A stretch of 64,000 nucleotides of DNA, taken from NCBI GenBank assembly GCA_003417655.1, contig QVMW01000001.1, positions 372,001-436,000 on the forward strand, written 5' to 3'. Both the position numbers and the translations under genes were made by a program. The notes beneath the pieces were generated by a model. It saw nothing but the letters and a program-made list of their open reading frames with translations. It had not been told where the DNA came from and ran no database searches. Positions 9,875 through 20,162 of the stretch are shown here, piece by piece (the first letter of the stretch is position 1; every line of letters begins with the position of its first letter). Source of the stretch: Rhodobacteraceae bacterium 63075. GTDB taxonomy: Bacteria; Pseudomonadota; Alphaproteobacteria; Rhodobacterales; Rhodobacteraceae.

Positions 9875-12046
9875 ATGAGCCTGGCGAACAAGCTGACGCA
9901 GGAAAGACGTGCGCGCCTTGCCGCCGAACGGCTGCTGGAGCAAAAGCAGGCCGAACTGTTCTCCGCGAATCGCAAGCTCGGTGCGCATGCCAAGAAGCTC
10001 TCGGCCGAAATCGTCGAGACGCGGGCCGAAGTGCAGAATGTGCGTGATGAGAACCAGCGCGTGAAATCCGACCTCTCGGCGGCCAACAAGAAGATCGAGA
10101 TCGCCGAGCGGCGGCTCTGGGCGTCGATCGAGGCGATCGAGGACGGCTTTGCCTTTTTCAACCCCGACAGCCGCATGATCATCGCAAACAGGGCCTATCT
10201 CGCTGTCTTCGACGGGCTCGAGGAGGTTGCGCCGGGGATCACCTATATCCGGCTACTGCAACTTCTGAACGAGGAAGGCATCGTCGATATCGGGCAGGAA
10301 GCGCCGGCGGCCTGGCGCGCCAGGATGATGGAGCGCTGGCAACATCCGCAGCCGCCGCCCGCGACGATCCGGCTCTGGAACGGGGAGTATATCAAGCTGC
10401 TCGATCAGCGCGGCCATGGCGGCGACGTTGTGAGCCTCGCGCTCAACATCTCCGACACCGTCCGCTACGAGCGCGAACTGAGCGAGGCGCGCGACAGGGC
10501 CGAGAGCGCGGCGCGTGCCAAGTCGGCCTTCCTGGCGAATATGAGCCACGAGATCCGCACGCCGATGAACGGTGTCGTCGGCATGTCCGACCTGCTTCTC
10601 GAAACCGATCTGAACGACGAGCAGGCGCTTTTTGCGCGGACCATTAAGAACGCGGGCGAGGCACTCCTCGGGATCATCAACGATGTGCTCGATTTCTCCA
10701 AGCTCGAAGCCGACAAAATGGTCATGCAATCCGAGCCCTTCGACCTGGAGGCGACGATCCATGAAGTCCTGATGCTGGTGCAGCCTGTCGTGGCCGAAAA
10801 GCCTGTCGAACTGGCCGTGGATTACGACATGTTCCTGCCGACGCGGTTCTACGGCGACATGGGGCGCATCCGGCAGGTTCTGACCAACCTCATCGGCAAT
10901 GCCGCGAAGTTCACCGCGCAGGGGCACGTTCTCGTGCGTGTCGTCGGGGTGAACGCAGCGCGCGGCGGCAAGGCGGACCTGCGGATTCTCATCGAGGATA
11001 CCGGGATCGGAATACCCGAGGACAAGCTCGAACATGTTTTCGGCGAGTTCAACCAGGTCGATGACGCGCAGAACCGGGCTTTCGAAGGAACGGGGCTGGG
11101 TCTTGCGATCAGCCAGAGGCTGGTGAAGATGATGGGCGGAGATATCTGGGCCCAATCCGAGGCGGGCAAGGGTTCGACCTTCGGTTTCAGGCTGGAGTTG
11201 CCGGCTGAGGACGGTGCACCTGGAGAGCCGCCGGCGCGCTTTTCGGGCAAAGCGCTTATCATGGAGCCGTCGAAATTGCTGGCGGACATGACGCTGAAAC
11301 AGGTGGGCGCCCTCGGCTTCGAGCCGGTTCCGGCAGGGACCACGGACGAGCTCCTTGCGTCTCTGGATGGCAGCGTGAGCCTCATAATGGCCGATATCGA
11401 GATGGCTGGGCTCGACCTGGCCGAGGCGCTGGAGGGAGCGGGCTATCGCGGGCCGCTCTTCATGCTTGCGGCGCAGCTGGGAGCCGGCCACCGGCAAGGT
11501 GAGACGCGACTGGATGTTCAATGCTTGCAAAAACCGATCTCGCGCGGGGCGCTTGTGCACAAGCTCTCTCAGATTGCCCGGGCGGAGACTGAGGAGACGC
11601 CGGACAATGAGCCGGGAACCGCGCCGGAGAGCGAGGCCGAAACCGCCCGGCAGATGCGCGTGCTCGCGGCGGAGGACAACAAGACCAACCAGCTTGTCTT
11701 CAGCAAGCTGGTCAAGGCGCTCGACATCGAGTTGAAATTCGCCGGCAACGGGCACGAGGCGGTAGAGCTATACGAAAGCTTCGAGCCTGACCTGATATTC
11801 ATGGATATCTCGATGCCCGGGATGGACGGCAAGGAGGCGACGCGCGAGATTCGCAAGCGCGAGGAAGACAGCGGGGGCCATGTGCCCATCTATGCGCTCA
11901 CGGCTCACGCGATGGGTGGCGATGAGCAGGACATCCTCGCAGCTGGCGTAGACCGCTACCTCACCAAGCCCCTCAGGAAGGCGGAAATCTTCGCCGCGAT
12001 CGGGCAGAACTGTCCCGAAGCTGCGCGGCCCGTCGCAGTGGAATAG
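9875..12046 (+). CDS. Hybrid sensor histidine kinase/response regulator (soluble, PAS domain)
   Basis: A 723-residue cytoplasmic hybrid kinase with no membrane segment. Order: a coiled coil (residues 1-85, Lys/Glu/Ala-rich), a PAS domain (about 88-200), HisKA with the phosphorylated His in [14 protein letters not shown] (about 223), HATPase_c (about 320-440; [15 protein letters not shown]), a degenerate receiver-like segment (about 455-560) without the acidic pocket, and a full C-terminal receiver (about 590-715; [20 protein letters not shown]). GGAG 5 nt before the ATG supports the start. The order resembles LuxQ/ArcB-type phosphorelays. No cognate regulator lies next to it, so its target is unknown. 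Confidence 0.9.
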   Translation: MSLANKLTQERRARLAAERLLEQKQAELFSANRKLGAHAKKLSAEIVETRAEVQNVRDENQRVKSDLSAANKKIEIAERRLWASIEAIEDGFAFFNPDSRMIIANRAYLAVFDGLEEVAPGITYIRLLQLLNEEGIVDIGQEAPAAWRARMMERWQHPQPPPATIRLWNGEYIKLLDQRGHGGDVVSLALNISDTVRYERELSEARDRAESAARAKSAFLANMSHEIRTPMNGVVGMSDLLLETDLNDEQALFARTIKNAGEALLGIINDVLDFSKLEADKMVMQSEPFDLEATIHEVLMLVQPVVAEKPVELAVDYDMFLPTRFYGDMGRIRQVLTNLIGNAAKFTAQGHVLVRVVGVNAARGGKADLRILIEDTGIGIPEDKLEHVFGEFNQVDDAQNRAFEGTGLGLAISQRLVKMMGGDIWAQSEAGKGSTFGFRLELPAEDGAPGEPPARFSGKALIMEPSKLLADMTLKQVGALGFEPVPAGTTDELLASLDGSVSLIMADIEMAGLDLAEALEGAGYRGPLFMLAAQLGAGHRQGETRLDVQCLQKPISRGALVHKLSQIARAETEETPDNEPGTAPESEAETARQMRVLAAEDNKTNQLVFSKLVKALDIELKFAGNGHEAVELYESFEPDLIFMDISMPGMDGKEATREIRKREEDSGGHVPIYALTAHAMGGDEQDILAAGVDRYLTKPLRKAEIFAAIGQNCPEAARPVAVE

Positions 12047-12094
12047 CGGCGAGGGGCCGGTGGCCGGCATTCGGACCCCGCTCAAGGGCTTCCT

Positions 12095-13432
12095 TCAGCG
12101 GGTCTCGTCCGGCTCGGCTCGATCGGCGGGCTCTGTCGGCTCCTGCGCGCTCTCTGCGTCTGGCGCGTTGGGATTCCATTCGGGTATCGGCGGAGCGGAA
12201 GCCGGCCAGCTCTGGAAGCTCTCCTGGCTTTCCTCGTCCGGGCGGCCGCGCTGAGCCAGGCGCCAGAGGACGAACCCGGCGAAAAGACCCGCCTCCGCGA
12301 GGAAGAAGGCCCAAAGTCCCGGCGCACCGCCGAATTCCAGGGCAGCAGTGGCCACAGCCGGGCCGACCGTCGCCCCGCTGGCCCATACGATCAGGATGGT
12401 CGACGAGACCATCACGTGATCTTCCGGATCGGTATGGTCGTTGGTATGGGCGGTCGAGACCGTGTAGAGGGATTCCGCAAGACCGCCCCAGATTGCGAAC
12501 AGGATGAGAAGGGCCCAAAACCCCTTGTCCGTGAGCAATTCACCACCTCCGGCAATCGCGAGCGACGCCGCCGAGACGCCGAGCCCCGCCCCCAGGATGA
12601 CACGGCGACGATCCGTCCGGTCGCTGAGCCAGCCCAGCGGCCACTGGATCACCATGTTGCCACCCTGCAGGCCCGCGATGAGCAGGGCGATCGCGCCGGG
12701 ATCCAGCCCGATTTCCGTCCCGTACATCGGGCCGACGCCCATCATTGTCATGCCAAGTCCGCCCGACACGAAAGCGCCCACCAGGCCGACCGGCGAGATG
12801 CGATAGACCGCAAGCGGGCGAACGGCGATGGCCTTGGGCGGCGTCGGCTGCTGAAGCCGGGTAAGGCCAACAGGGATGACGGCTGCTGCATAGAGCCCGG
12901 CCATCAGCATCAGGGCCGCCGTACCCTCGATATCCACGCCGCGCATCATGAGCGCGCCGCCTGCAAGGCCGAGCGTGTAGCTGATATAGAACAGGGCCAT
13001 GACGCGGCCGCGCCAGCTCGTGAGCGTCACCGCGTTGAGCCAGCTCTGGACGACCATGAACATGCCGGTGGTGCAAAATCCGCCGAACACCCGGAGCCCG
13101 GCCCAAGAGTAGAGGCTAACATCCAAGGCCAGCAGCAGGGCCGAGATCGTGCCGATGGCCGCAAGGGACGTGAACGCGCGAACATGGCCGCTGCGCCTGA
13201 CCAGGTGACCGGACAAAAGGCATCCGAGCAACATGCCCGCCGCATATGCCGTCACGACGAAGCCGACATCGCGCTGGCCTAGGCCGGCCTGATCGAGCCG
13301 AACAGGCACGTAGGTCGCCATCAGCCCGTTGCCAAGCGCGATGAAGGCCATTCCCGCGACGAGCCCGGCGACCTGGATGTAAGGGCTGGGGAGCGCAGGC
13401 GTGCTTTGGGTGTCAACGCGCGTGTCGGCCAT
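12095..13432 (-). CDS. MFS transporter (YcaD-like)
   Basis: A 445-residue major facilitator protein with about 12 hydrophobic helices and a hydrophilic, acidic 50-residue tail (PDEESQ...ETR). The loop between helices 2 and 3 (GHLVRRSGHVRAF) is the MFS signature. The overall pattern, with WLNAVTL and WRGRVMALFY after helix 4, resembles the YcaD/sugar-efflux-like branch common in Rhodobacterales. The substrate is unknown. GGGGGAG directly before the ATG supports the start. It is convergent with the hybrid kinase. Confidence 0.85.
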   Translation of the reverse strand: MADTRVDTQSTPALPSPYIQVAGLVAGMAFIALGNGLMATYVPVRLDQAGLGQRDVGFVVTAYAAGMLLGCLLSGHLVRRSGHVRAFTSLAAIGTISALLLALDVSLYSWAGLRVFGGFCTTGMFMVVQSWLNAVTLTSWRGRVMALFYISYTLGLAGGALMMRGVDIEGTAALMLMAGLYAAAVIPVGLTRLQQPTPPKAIAVRPLAVYRISPVGLVGAFVSGGLGMTMMGVGPMYGTEIGLDPGAIALLIAGLQGGNMVIQWPLGWLSDRTDRRRVILGAGLGVSAASLAIAGGGELLTDKGFWALLILFAIWGGLAESLYTVSTAHTNDHTDPEDHVMVSSTILIVWASGATVGPAVATAALEFGGAPGLWAFFLAEAGLFAGFVLWRLAQRGRPDEESQESFQSWPASAPPIPEWNPNAPDAESAQEPTEPADRAEPDETR

Positions 13433-13674
13433 TTCTCCCCCGATCCGGTGCTGAAATCCGCGAAACGGCAGCAGCTCGAATTCTGCAGACAGGAATTGTC
13501 CGGGCCGCCATTTCCGGTAGTGTCAGGTGCCTGACGATTCCATCGCCCGGTCCGGGGATCAAATCAAGCATTCTTTGCACCCAGCGGAAGCTGAGGCGTC
13601 GCCGGTGTCCGAGGCATTCAGGGTCATGCCAGGAGCGCCGGGCTCCTTGCCGCGCTCACTTTGCGGGTGTCAGC
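13433..13674. other. Intergenic region, no gene seen
   Basis: 242 bp between the MFS gene start and the yaaA stop. It should hold the MFS promoter at its left end. No ORF with a ribosome-binding site, repeat or RNA motif was recognised. Confidence 0.4.
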
Positions 13675-14430
13675 CTAGCCTTCTCGGACGAAGGCCGGCG
13701 CGTCATCCGTCGAAAGTGCCTCGGAGTAGGCGTAGCCGCCGGTGTCGAAGTCTTTCAGCGCATCGATACTCTCAAGCCGGTTCTCGACGATATAGCGCGC
13801 CATGGCGCCGCGGGCTTTCTTGGCGAAGAAGGAGACGATCTTGGGGCTGCCGTCCTTCATCTCGTAGAACATGGGCGTGACCACGCGCAGCTTCAGCGCG
13901 CCCGGGTCGACCGCGCCGAAATATTCCTGGCTGGCGCAGTTGACGAGCACCTCCGCTCCGACGTCGGCGGCCTCCGCGTTGAGCTGTTCGGCGATCGCTC
14001 TGCCCCAGTATTCATAGAGATTCTTGCCCTTGTCCGTCTTGAACCGCGTGCCCATCTCGAGCCGGTAGGGCTTGATCTCGTCGAGCGGGCGCAGCAGCCC
14101 GTAAAGACCCGAGAGGATGCGCAGGTGGCCGGAGGCATAGCGCAGCGCGTCTTCATCGAGGCTGGCCGCTTCGAGCCCTGCATAGGTGTCACCGTCGAAC
14201 ATGAGCGCGGCGGGGGCGGGCTCGAGCGCCTCCCAGTTCGCGAAACGCTCATGGTTGAGCCGCGCGAGATTGTCGCTCAGCTTCATGAGCTTTCCTAGCT
14301 CGCCGGCCGTGAGCTCCGAGGCCTTCGCGGCCAGCTCCTCGGCGCGCGGCTGGAAGACGGGTTTCGTCACGGGCAGGGGGCTGCGCGCGTCTTCCTTGAG
14401 GCGTTTGGCAGGTGATATCACGACAAGCAT
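13675..14430 (-). CDS. yaaA: Peroxide stress protein YaaA (DUF328 family)
   Basis: A 251-residue protein that begins MLVVISPAKRL, the invariant N-terminus of the YaaA family, and carries the family core (LYGLLRPLDEIKPYRLEMG, about residue 110; NCASQEYF, about 165). In E. coli, YaaA lowers free iron and limits oxidative DNA damage during peroxide stress and binds DNA. It starts 3 bp after the recQ stop codon, so the two are probably co-transcribed, linking iron/peroxide protection and DNA repair. Confidence 0.93.
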   Translation of the reverse strand: MLVVISPAKRLKEDARSPLPVTKPVFQPRAEELAAKASELTAGELGKLMKLSDNLARLNHERFANWEALEPAPAALMFDGDTYAGLEAASLDEDALRYASGHLRILSGLYGLLRPLDEIKPYRLEMGTRFKTDKGKNLYEYWGRAIAEQLNAEAADVGAEVLVNCASQEYFGAVDPGALKLRVVTPMFYEMKDGSPKIVSFFAKKARGAMARYIVENRLESIDALKDFDTGGYAYSEALSTDDAPAFVREG

Positions 14431-14433
14431 GGG

Positions 14434-16473
14434 TCAGGTTTCCTCTTGAATGACTGTCAGGAATGCGGGGCCGAACCGCTCGGCCCGACGGTCGCCGATG
14501 AGCCTTTCGATGGCATCGAGCGATGCGGGGCGGGTCGTCGCCAGCTTGGCCAGCTGCGAATTGGAACAGCTCAGCGGCTTTTGCGTCCCGCAGACCCCGT
14601 GGGCGAGCGCGGCCTGCGCCTCGGTGAGACGGTCGAAGAGGCCGCCCGAGGGCTTGCCGGCCAGCTTGCGGCGCGCGGGGTGATCCTGCGGGGCCTCGCC
14701 GGCGATCACTTCGAGGAAGGCATCGCCATAGCGTTCGAGCTTCGTCTGGCCGACACCGGAGATGAGCGCGAATTCGTCGAGCGTTGCCGGGCGCTTGCGC
14801 GCCATCTCGATCAGCGTGCGATCGTTGAACACCACGTAGGGCGGCACGGCGGCGGCCTCGGCCAGCGCGCGGCGCTTGGCCTTGAGCGTGGAGAAGAGCG
14901 GCGCGTCCTCCTCGGGCACGAGCGTCTTGACGCGCGGCCCGCGGGCCGGGGCGCTCACCAGGTCGCGCCGCAGCTCGAGGCTGTCTTCACCGCGCAGGAG
15001 CGGATGCGCCTTGGGCGTGACCTTCAGCGCGCCATGGGCGCGGGCATCGGGGCGGATGAGATCATGGCCCATGAGCTGGCGCAGGATCGCCTGCCATTCG
15101 GCCCGGCTTCTGTCCTTGCCGATGCCGAAAGTGGGCAGGGCGTCATGGCCGAACTGGACGATCTTGTCGGTCTTGGTGCCGCGCAGGATGTCGACGATCT
15201 GCCCCGCGCCGAAACGCTGCTCGCTGCGCAGCACCGCCGAGAGCGCCATGCGCGCAGGCTCCGTCGCATCGAAGACCTCGGGAGGCTTTTCGCAGAGGTC
15301 GCAATTGCCGCAGGGCGCGGTCTCTTCACCGAAATAGCCGAGCAGGAGCTGGCGGCGGCACGCCTTGGCCTCGGCCAGCCCCAGCAGCGCGTTGAGCCTG
15401 CCATGATCGCCCTCGCGGCGCTCGGGGGGCGCGAGGCTCTCGTCGATCTGTGCGCGGCGCAGGCGAATGTCCTCGGGGCCGTAGAGCGTATAGGCCTCTG
15501 CCCGCGCCCCGTCGCGCCCGGCGCGGCCGATCTCCTGGTAATAGCCTTCGACCGACTTGGGCAGGTCCGCATGGGCGACCCAGCGGATATCGGGCTTGTC
15601 GACGCCCATGCCGAAGGCGATCGTGGCGACGACGATCAGCGCATCTTCGGTGTTGAAACGGTGCTCGACGGCGCGGCGCTCCTCGGGGTCCATCGCGCCG
15701 TGATAATGGCAGGCGTTGTGGCCCGCCTCGCGCAGCGCGGCGGCGAGCCCTTCCGTCTTGGCGCGGGTGGCGCAATAGACGATGCCGCACTGGCCGCGGC
15801 GGGCGGCGGCATAGGACAGGATCTGCTCGCGTGGTTTGTTCTTGGGCGCGAAGGCGAGGTGAATGTTGGGCCTGTCGAACCCGTGCAGGAAGCTGCGCGG
15901 CGGCGTGCCGCCAAAGAGCCGGGAAACGATCTCCTCGCGCGTTTCGACATCGGCGGTGGCCGTGAAGGCAGCAAGCGGCGCGCCAAGCCAGCGCTGTAGC
16001 TCACCGATAGCCAGATAGTCGGGGCGGAAATCATGGCCCCACTGGCTCACGCAATGGGCCTCGTCCACGGCGATCCGCGCCACCTTCGCATCGCGCAAGA
16101 GGCTCCGCGTCACCGTGCTGCCGAGCCGTTCCGGCGCGAGGTAGAGCAAGCGGAGCGCGCCCGAGCGGGCCTCGGCCATGATCGCGTCGTTCTCCTCGGG
16201 CGTATTGGCCGAGGTGATCGCATGGGCCGCCACGCCGGCCTCGCGCAGGGCGGCGACCTGGTCGCGCATGAGGGCGATGAGCGGCGAGATGACGAGGGTC
16301 AGCCCCTCGCCCATGAGGGCGGGAAGCTGGTAGCACAGCGACTTGCCCCCGCCAGTCGGCATGATGGCCAGAACGGGCTCGCCCGCGCACATGGCGCTGA
16401 CGATCTCTTCCTGCCCCGCGCGGAAGCCATCGAAGCCGAATACCGATTTCAATAGCGCCTGCGGCCTTGTCAT
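14434..16473 (-). CDS. recQ: ATP-dependent DNA helicase RecQ
   Basis: A 679-residue 3'-5' helicase with complete RecQ architecture: Walker A MPTGGGKS (about residue 38), DEAH box (about 137), the RecQ aromatic loop SQWGHDFRPDYL, the helicase C domain, a zinc-binding RQC domain (CRRQLLLGYFGE...CGNCDLC, about 365-390), and HRDC (about 520-600) followed by a second HRDC-like tail. It acts in recombination and stalled-fork repair. It is the first gene of an apparent recQ-yaaA operon. Confidence 0.95.
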   Translation of the reverse strand: MTRPQALLKSVFGFDGFRAGQEEIVSAMCAGEPVLAIMPTGGGKSLCYQLPALMGEGLTLVISPLIALMRDQVAALREAGVAAHAITSANTPEENDAIMAEARSGALRLLYLAPERLGSTVTRSLLRDAKVARIAVDEAHCVSQWGHDFRPDYLAIGELQRWLGAPLAAFTATADVETREEIVSRLFGGTPPRSFLHGFDRPNIHLAFAPKNKPREQILSYAAARRGQCGIVYCATRAKTEGLAAALREAGHNACHYHGAMDPEERRAVEHRFNTEDALIVVATIAFGMGVDKPDIRWVAHADLPKSVEGYYQEIGRAGRDGARAEAYTLYGPEDIRLRRAQIDESLAPPERREGDHGRLNALLGLAEAKACRRQLLLGYFGEETAPCGNCDLCEKPPEVFDATEPARMALSAVLRSEQRFGAGQIVDILRGTKTDKIVQFGHDALPTFGIGKDRSRAEWQAILRQLMGHDLIRPDARAHGALKVTPKAHPLLRGEDSLELRRDLVSAPARGPRVKTLVPEEDAPLFSTLKAKRRALAEAAAVPPYVVFNDRTLIEMARKRPATLDEFALISGVGQTKLERYGDAFLEVIAGEAPQDHPARRKLAGKPSGGLFDRLTEAQAALAHGVCGTQKPLSCSNSQLAKLATTRPASLDAIERLIGDRRAERFGPAFLTVIQEET

Positions 16474-16545
16474 GCCCCGTCTTCCCTGCCCCGGATTTGC
16501 TTGCTACTCAGGGCTTGTTTCCCACAGGCCGGGCAAGGGGGCAAG

Positions 16546-16797
16546 TCAGATCAGGTCGCGCAGGATGATGATGATGATGAAGACGACGAGCGGCGCGAGA
16601 TCGAGCGGGTGCGTGTCGGGCAGAATGCGCCGGATGGGCTGGAAGACCGGCTCGAAGAGCTTGTTCAGACCCGTCCAGAGCTGATGCACGACAGGCTGCC
16701 CGAGGTTGAGCACCTGGAAATTGATGAGCCAGCTCAGGATCACGTGGACCAGCAGAAGCGAGAATGCGACGTTGAGAAGAAGATCGAGGATTTCCAT
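16546..16797 (-). CDS. YggT family small integral membrane protein
   Basis: An 83-residue protein starting MEILDLLLNVAFSLL, with two membrane helices separated by the YggT loop containing EPVFQPIRRILP and ending DLAPLVVFIIIIILRDLI. The ATG at 16797 gives the usual short YggT; longer in-frame extension has no family similarity and would run into the promoter of the divergent transporter gene. YggT proteins are linked to osmotic tolerance and cell-division/membrane organisation, and the exact role is uncertain. Confidence 0.88.
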   Translation of the reverse strand: MEILDLLLNVAFSLLLVHVILSWLINFQVLNLGQPVVHQLWTGLNKLFEPVFQPIRRILPDTHPLDLAPLVVFIIIIILRDLI

Positions 16798-16945
16798 GAG
16801 GCTGCCTGTCCGATGTCCGAATGTCTGATAACTGTGATCTTCTCTAGTTAAGGCTACCGGCAGGGCAGGGCAAGGCAGGCCTCGCGCTATTTGTTGCGCC
16901 GGGGCGCTGCCCGTGTCTAGATGCGAAAAACAAAAGGGGGCGGGC

Positions 16946-18322
16946 ATGGCGCGCGAAGCATTGATCTCGGCACGGCGGCGCATTTGGGGCTGGTGGTTCT
17001 TCGACTGGGCGAGCCAGCCCTATCATACTTTGCTTGTCACGTTCATCTTCGGCCCCTTCTTTGCCAGCGTAGCGACGCGCTATTTCATGGGCGAGGGGAT
17101 GGGCGAGATGGCCGCCGATGCGCAGGCGCAGACGCTCTGGGCCACGGCGACGGCGATCATCGGGCTGATCATCGGTGTCGGCGCGCCGTTTCTCGGGGCG
17201 CTCGCGGACAGCTCCGGCAAGCGCATACCGTGGATTTTCGGCTTTTCGGTTCTCTATGTCGTGGGCGCCGCAGGCATCTGGTTCATGCTGCCTGACGGCT
17301 CGAACCTCTGGCTCGGGCTGGTGGCCTTCGGCATCGGGTTCATCGGGGCGGAATGGGCGCTGATCTTCACCAACTCGCAGCTTCCGAGCCTGCAAAGCGA
17401 GCGGGAAACGGGCGAGCTTTCGGGCTCTGGCTTCGCGCTGGGCTATATCGGCGGCCTCTTCGCGCTCATCATCATGCTGCTGTTCTTCGCCGAGCAGGGC
17501 AGTGGCAAGACGCTGCTGGGCCTGGACCCGGCCTTCGGCTTCGACGCGGATGCCCGCGAGGGGACGCGTTTCGTCGGGCCGTTCACGGCGCTCTGGTTCA
17601 TCATCTTCATGGTGCCCTATTTCCTCTGGGTGCGCGACGACAAGCTGCCCGAGCCGCGCAAGGCGAGCATGAGCGCGGCGCTGGCCTCGCTCAAGGCGTC
17701 GATCGCCGGGCTGAAGGATAATATCTCGCTCGCGGCCTATCTCGGCTCCTCGATGTTCTACCGCGATGCACTCAACGGGCTGTACGCCTTCGGCGGGGTC
17801 TACGCGACGCTGGTCCTCAACTGGGAAGTCACGCAGGTCGGTGTCTTCGGGATCGTGGGGGCCATGGCGGCGGCGCTGTTCAGTTGGCTCGGCGGCAAGC
17901 TCGACGGCCGCTTCGGGCCCAAGCCCGTCATCATCGCCGCGGTCTGGATCCTGATCGGGGTGTGTTTCACCGTCATTTCCATGTCGCGCGAGATGTTTTT
18001 CGGCCTGCCGCTCGAGGAGGGCTCGCGCGTGCCCGACATCGTGTTCTATGTCTGCGGCGCGCTGATCGGCGGGCTGGGCGGCGTCCTTCAGGCGGCCTCG
18101 CGCACTCTGATGGTCCGCCATGCCAGGCCCGAGGCCCCGACGGAGAGTTTCGGCCTTTACGGCCTTGTTGGGCGGGCGACGGCTTTCCTGGCGCCCGCCT
18201 CGATCGGGATCGCCACGGACATGACGGGAAGTGCGCGGCTGGGCATCTCGCCTGTCATCGGGCTTTTCCTCATCGGCCTCATTTTGCTACGCTGGGTCAA
18301 ACCGGAGGGTGACAGGAGTTGA
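16946..18322 (+). CDS. MFS transporter, UMF1/Atg22-like family
   Basis: A 458-residue membrane protein with about 12 helices. Early WGWWFFDWASQPY, the GALADSSGKRIPW loop and SEWALI-like motifs identify the UMF1/Atg22 (PF11700) branch of the major facilitators. AAAGGGGG lies 5-6 nt before the ATG at 16946, better than the longer in-frame start at 16913. The yeast relative exports amino acids from vacuoles; the bacterial substrate is unknown. Its TGA lies just before the mepA start, so the two genes may be one transcript. Confidence 0.87.
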   Translation: MAREALISARRRIWGWWFFDWASQPYHTLLVTFIFGPFFASVATRYFMGEGMGEMAADAQAQTLWATATAIIGLIIGVGAPFLGALADSSGKRIPWIFGFSVLYVVGAAGIWFMLPDGSNLWLGLVAFGIGFIGAEWALIFTNSQLPSLQSERETGELSGSGFALGYIGGLFALIIMLLFFAEQGSGKTLLGLDPAFGFDADAREGTRFVGPFTALWFIIFMVPYFLWVRDDKLPEPRKASMSAALASLKASIAGLKDNISLAAYLGSSMFYRDALNGLYAFGGVYATLVLNWEVTQVGVFGIVGAMAAALFSWLGGKLDGRFGPKPVIIAAVWILIGVCFTVISMSREMFFGLPLEEGSRVPDIVFYVCGALIGGLGGVLQAASRTLMVRHARPEAPTESFGLYGLVGRATAFLAPASIGIATDMTGSARLGISPVIGLFLIGLILLRWVKPEGDRS

Positions 18323-18324
18323 AC

Positions 18325-19239
18325 ATGAAGACGTTAACAGGCCTTTGCCTCGCCGTGCTTCTGTCGGCTTGCGGCGGCGACAGCGGCCAGCGCGAGACGG
18401 TTTCGACACGCAACCTCGTGATCCCGGCCTCCATGGAAGGCAAGCTGGCCAAGCAGCTCTTCGGGGCCAAATCCTTCGCCTCCCAGCAATCGTCCGCCGC
18501 CTTCGGCGGCTACTCCAAGGGCTGTCTGGCGGGCGGTGTGGAACTTGCCGAGACAGGTCCGACATGGCAGGCGATGCGCCTGTCGCGCAACCGCAACTGG
18601 GGCCATCCCGAGCTTATCGACTACCTCGAGACGCTCTCGCGCAAGGCCGCGCAGCAGCCCGGATGGGCGGGGCTCTACATCGGCGATCTGAGCCAGCCGC
18701 GTGGCGGGCCGATGCTGTCGGGGCACCGCTCACACCAGATCGGGCTGGATGCCGACATCTGGATGCTGCCGCCCAAGCGGCTCGACCTGAGCCGCGCCGA
18801 GCGCGAAAGCCTCTCCTCGATCTCCCTGCGGCGCGCGGGCGGGGCCTACACCAACGGCAACTGGACGCGCCAGCACATGGAGGTGATGAAGGCCGCCGCG
18901 AAGGACCCGCGCGTGGCGCGCATCTTCGTCTTTCCCGGGGCCAAGGTGAAGATGTGCGAGGAGGAGACGGGCGACAGAAGCTGGCTGCGCAAGATCAGGC
19001 CGTGGTGGGGCCATCACTATCATTTCCACGTGCGCCTGAGCTGTCCGAAGGGCCTGCGCGGCTGCACGAACCAATCGCCGCCGCCCCCGGGCGATGGCTG
19101 CGCGGATGCGCAGACATGGGTGGACAACATCCTCGACCCGCCGCCGCCCGACCCGGACGCGCCACCGCCCAAGCCGCGCCGTGAATACACGCTGGCAGAC
19201 CTGCCAAATCAATGCGTTGGCGTTTTGCAGTCGCGCTAG
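18325..19239 (+). CDS. mepA: Penicillin-insensitive murein endopeptidase MepA
   Basis: A 304-residue LAS-type (M74) metallopeptidase that cuts D-Ala-mDAP cross-links in peptidoglycan. The start MKTLTGLCLAVLLSACGG has a lipobox (LSAC), so it is probably a lipoprotein. Zinc ligands are visible in GHRSHQIGLDADIWM (about residue 135) and in WWGHHYHFHVRL (about 228). Several cysteines in the C-terminal third (CPKGLRGC, GDGC) fit family disulfides. AGGAG 6 nt before the ATG at 18325 favours this start over the TTG at 18319. The proline-rich tail overlaps the next gene. Confidence 0.93.
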   Translation: MKTLTGLCLAVLLSACGGDSGQRETVSTRNLVIPASMEGKLAKQLFGAKSFASQQSSAAFGGYSKGCLAGGVELAETGPTWQAMRLSRNRNWGHPELIDYLETLSRKAAQQPGWAGLYIGDLSQPRGGPMLSGHRSHQIGLDADIWMLPPKRLDLSRAERESLSSISLRRAGGAYTNGNWTRQHMEVMKAAAKDPRVARIFVFPGAKVKMCEEETGDRSWLRKIRPWWGHHYHFHVRLSCPKGLRGCTNQSPPPPGDGCADAQTWVDNILDPPPPDPDAPPPKPRREYTLADLPNQCVGVLQSR

Positions 19240-20081
19240 GCGCGGCGCTCGCGGCAGGGGCCGCATGGCACTGGCAATCGGGTCACGAGCGCGGGGCGGA
19301 GTTCCTGCGCGCGGAGGCGCTCGAGGGGGCTGACGCGGCTTTCGGCGGCATCTCCGGGATCGCGTTTGACGGCACCGGCAAGGGCTACCTGCTCAGCGAT
19401 CGCGGGGCGCTGTTCGGCCTGTCCCGTGGCGCGTCGGGCGCGCTTGAAATCGGCCCGGCGCATCGGCTCTCGGACGCGCAAGGCAGGCCCCTGCCACGCC
19501 CGCGGCGCGACAGCGAGGGGCTGGCCGCCCTGCCCGGCGGGCGGCTGGCGGTCTCCTTCGAGTGGCGGCACAGGGTCGAGATATTCGGGCCTGACGGGCG
19601 GAGCGTCTCGGTGCTGCCGCTGCCGGAGGCCTTCGCTGCGCTGGGCAGCAATGCGGGGCTGGAGGCGCTGGCGGTGGACGGGGCGGGGCGGCTTCTGGCG
19701 ATCCCCGAGCGGTCGGGCGCCGCGCGGCGGCCCTTTCCCGTCCTTGTCCATGACGGCACCTGGCGGGAGGCCCGCCTGCCCCGGCGCGGGGCCTTCCTGC
19801 CCGTGGGCGCGGATTTCGGACCCGAGGGTCGGCTCTACCTGCTGGAACGGGACTACCTGCTCGGCGGATTTCGCAGCCGGATCAGGCGGTTCGACTGGGA
19901 CGGCGCGGCCTTGAGCGAGGAGGAGGAAATCCTCAAAACGCGGTTTTTCCGGCATGGCAATCTCGAGGGAATCGCCGTCTACAAAAGCGGCGCGGAGACG
20001 CTCATCGACATGGTGAGCGACGACAATTTCCTGCCCATCCAGCGCGGCGCGCTGGTGCGCTACCGTTTGAAAACCCCTTGA
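19212..20081 (+). CDS. Esterase-like activity of phytase family protein (PF13449)
   Basis: A 289-residue protein with an N-terminal signal/anchor (RFAVALGAALAAGAAW) and a beta-propeller-like domain typical of the phytase-like family: GISGIAFDG near residue 35, DSEGLAALPGG near 98, and the closing motif HGNLEGIAVY...SDDNF (about 250-275). It is probably exported, with phosphatase or esterase activity on an unknown substrate. It overlaps the end of mepA by 28 bp, so it is translated from the same mRNA. Confidence 0.8.
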   Translation: MRWRFAVALGAALAAGAAWHWQSGHERGAEFLRAEALEGADAAFGGISGIAFDGTGKGYLLSDRGALFGLSRGASGALEIGPAHRLSDAQGRPLPRPRRDSEGLAALPGGRLAVSFEWRHRVEIFGPDGRSVSVLPLPEAFAALGSNAGLEALAVDGAGRLLAIPERSGAARRPFPVLVHDGTWREARLPRRGAFLPVGADFGPEGRLYLLERDYLLGGFRSRIRRFDWDGAALSEEEEILKTRFFRHGNLEGIAVYKSGAETLIDMVSDDNFLPIQRGALVRYRLKTP

Positions 20082-20162
20082 TCCGCTGGCCTGCGCGGGT
20101 TAAGCGGCCCCGTCCGCACTCGCGGGCCAAGTCTCCGCAACCTTGCTAAAACGGATCAGCAA

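Noticed and set aside
20082..20162. preQ1 riboswitch in front of yhhQ
   Set aside because: Looked for because YhhQ imports queuosine precursors, but no preQ1 aptamer core could be recognised in the 81-bp leader.
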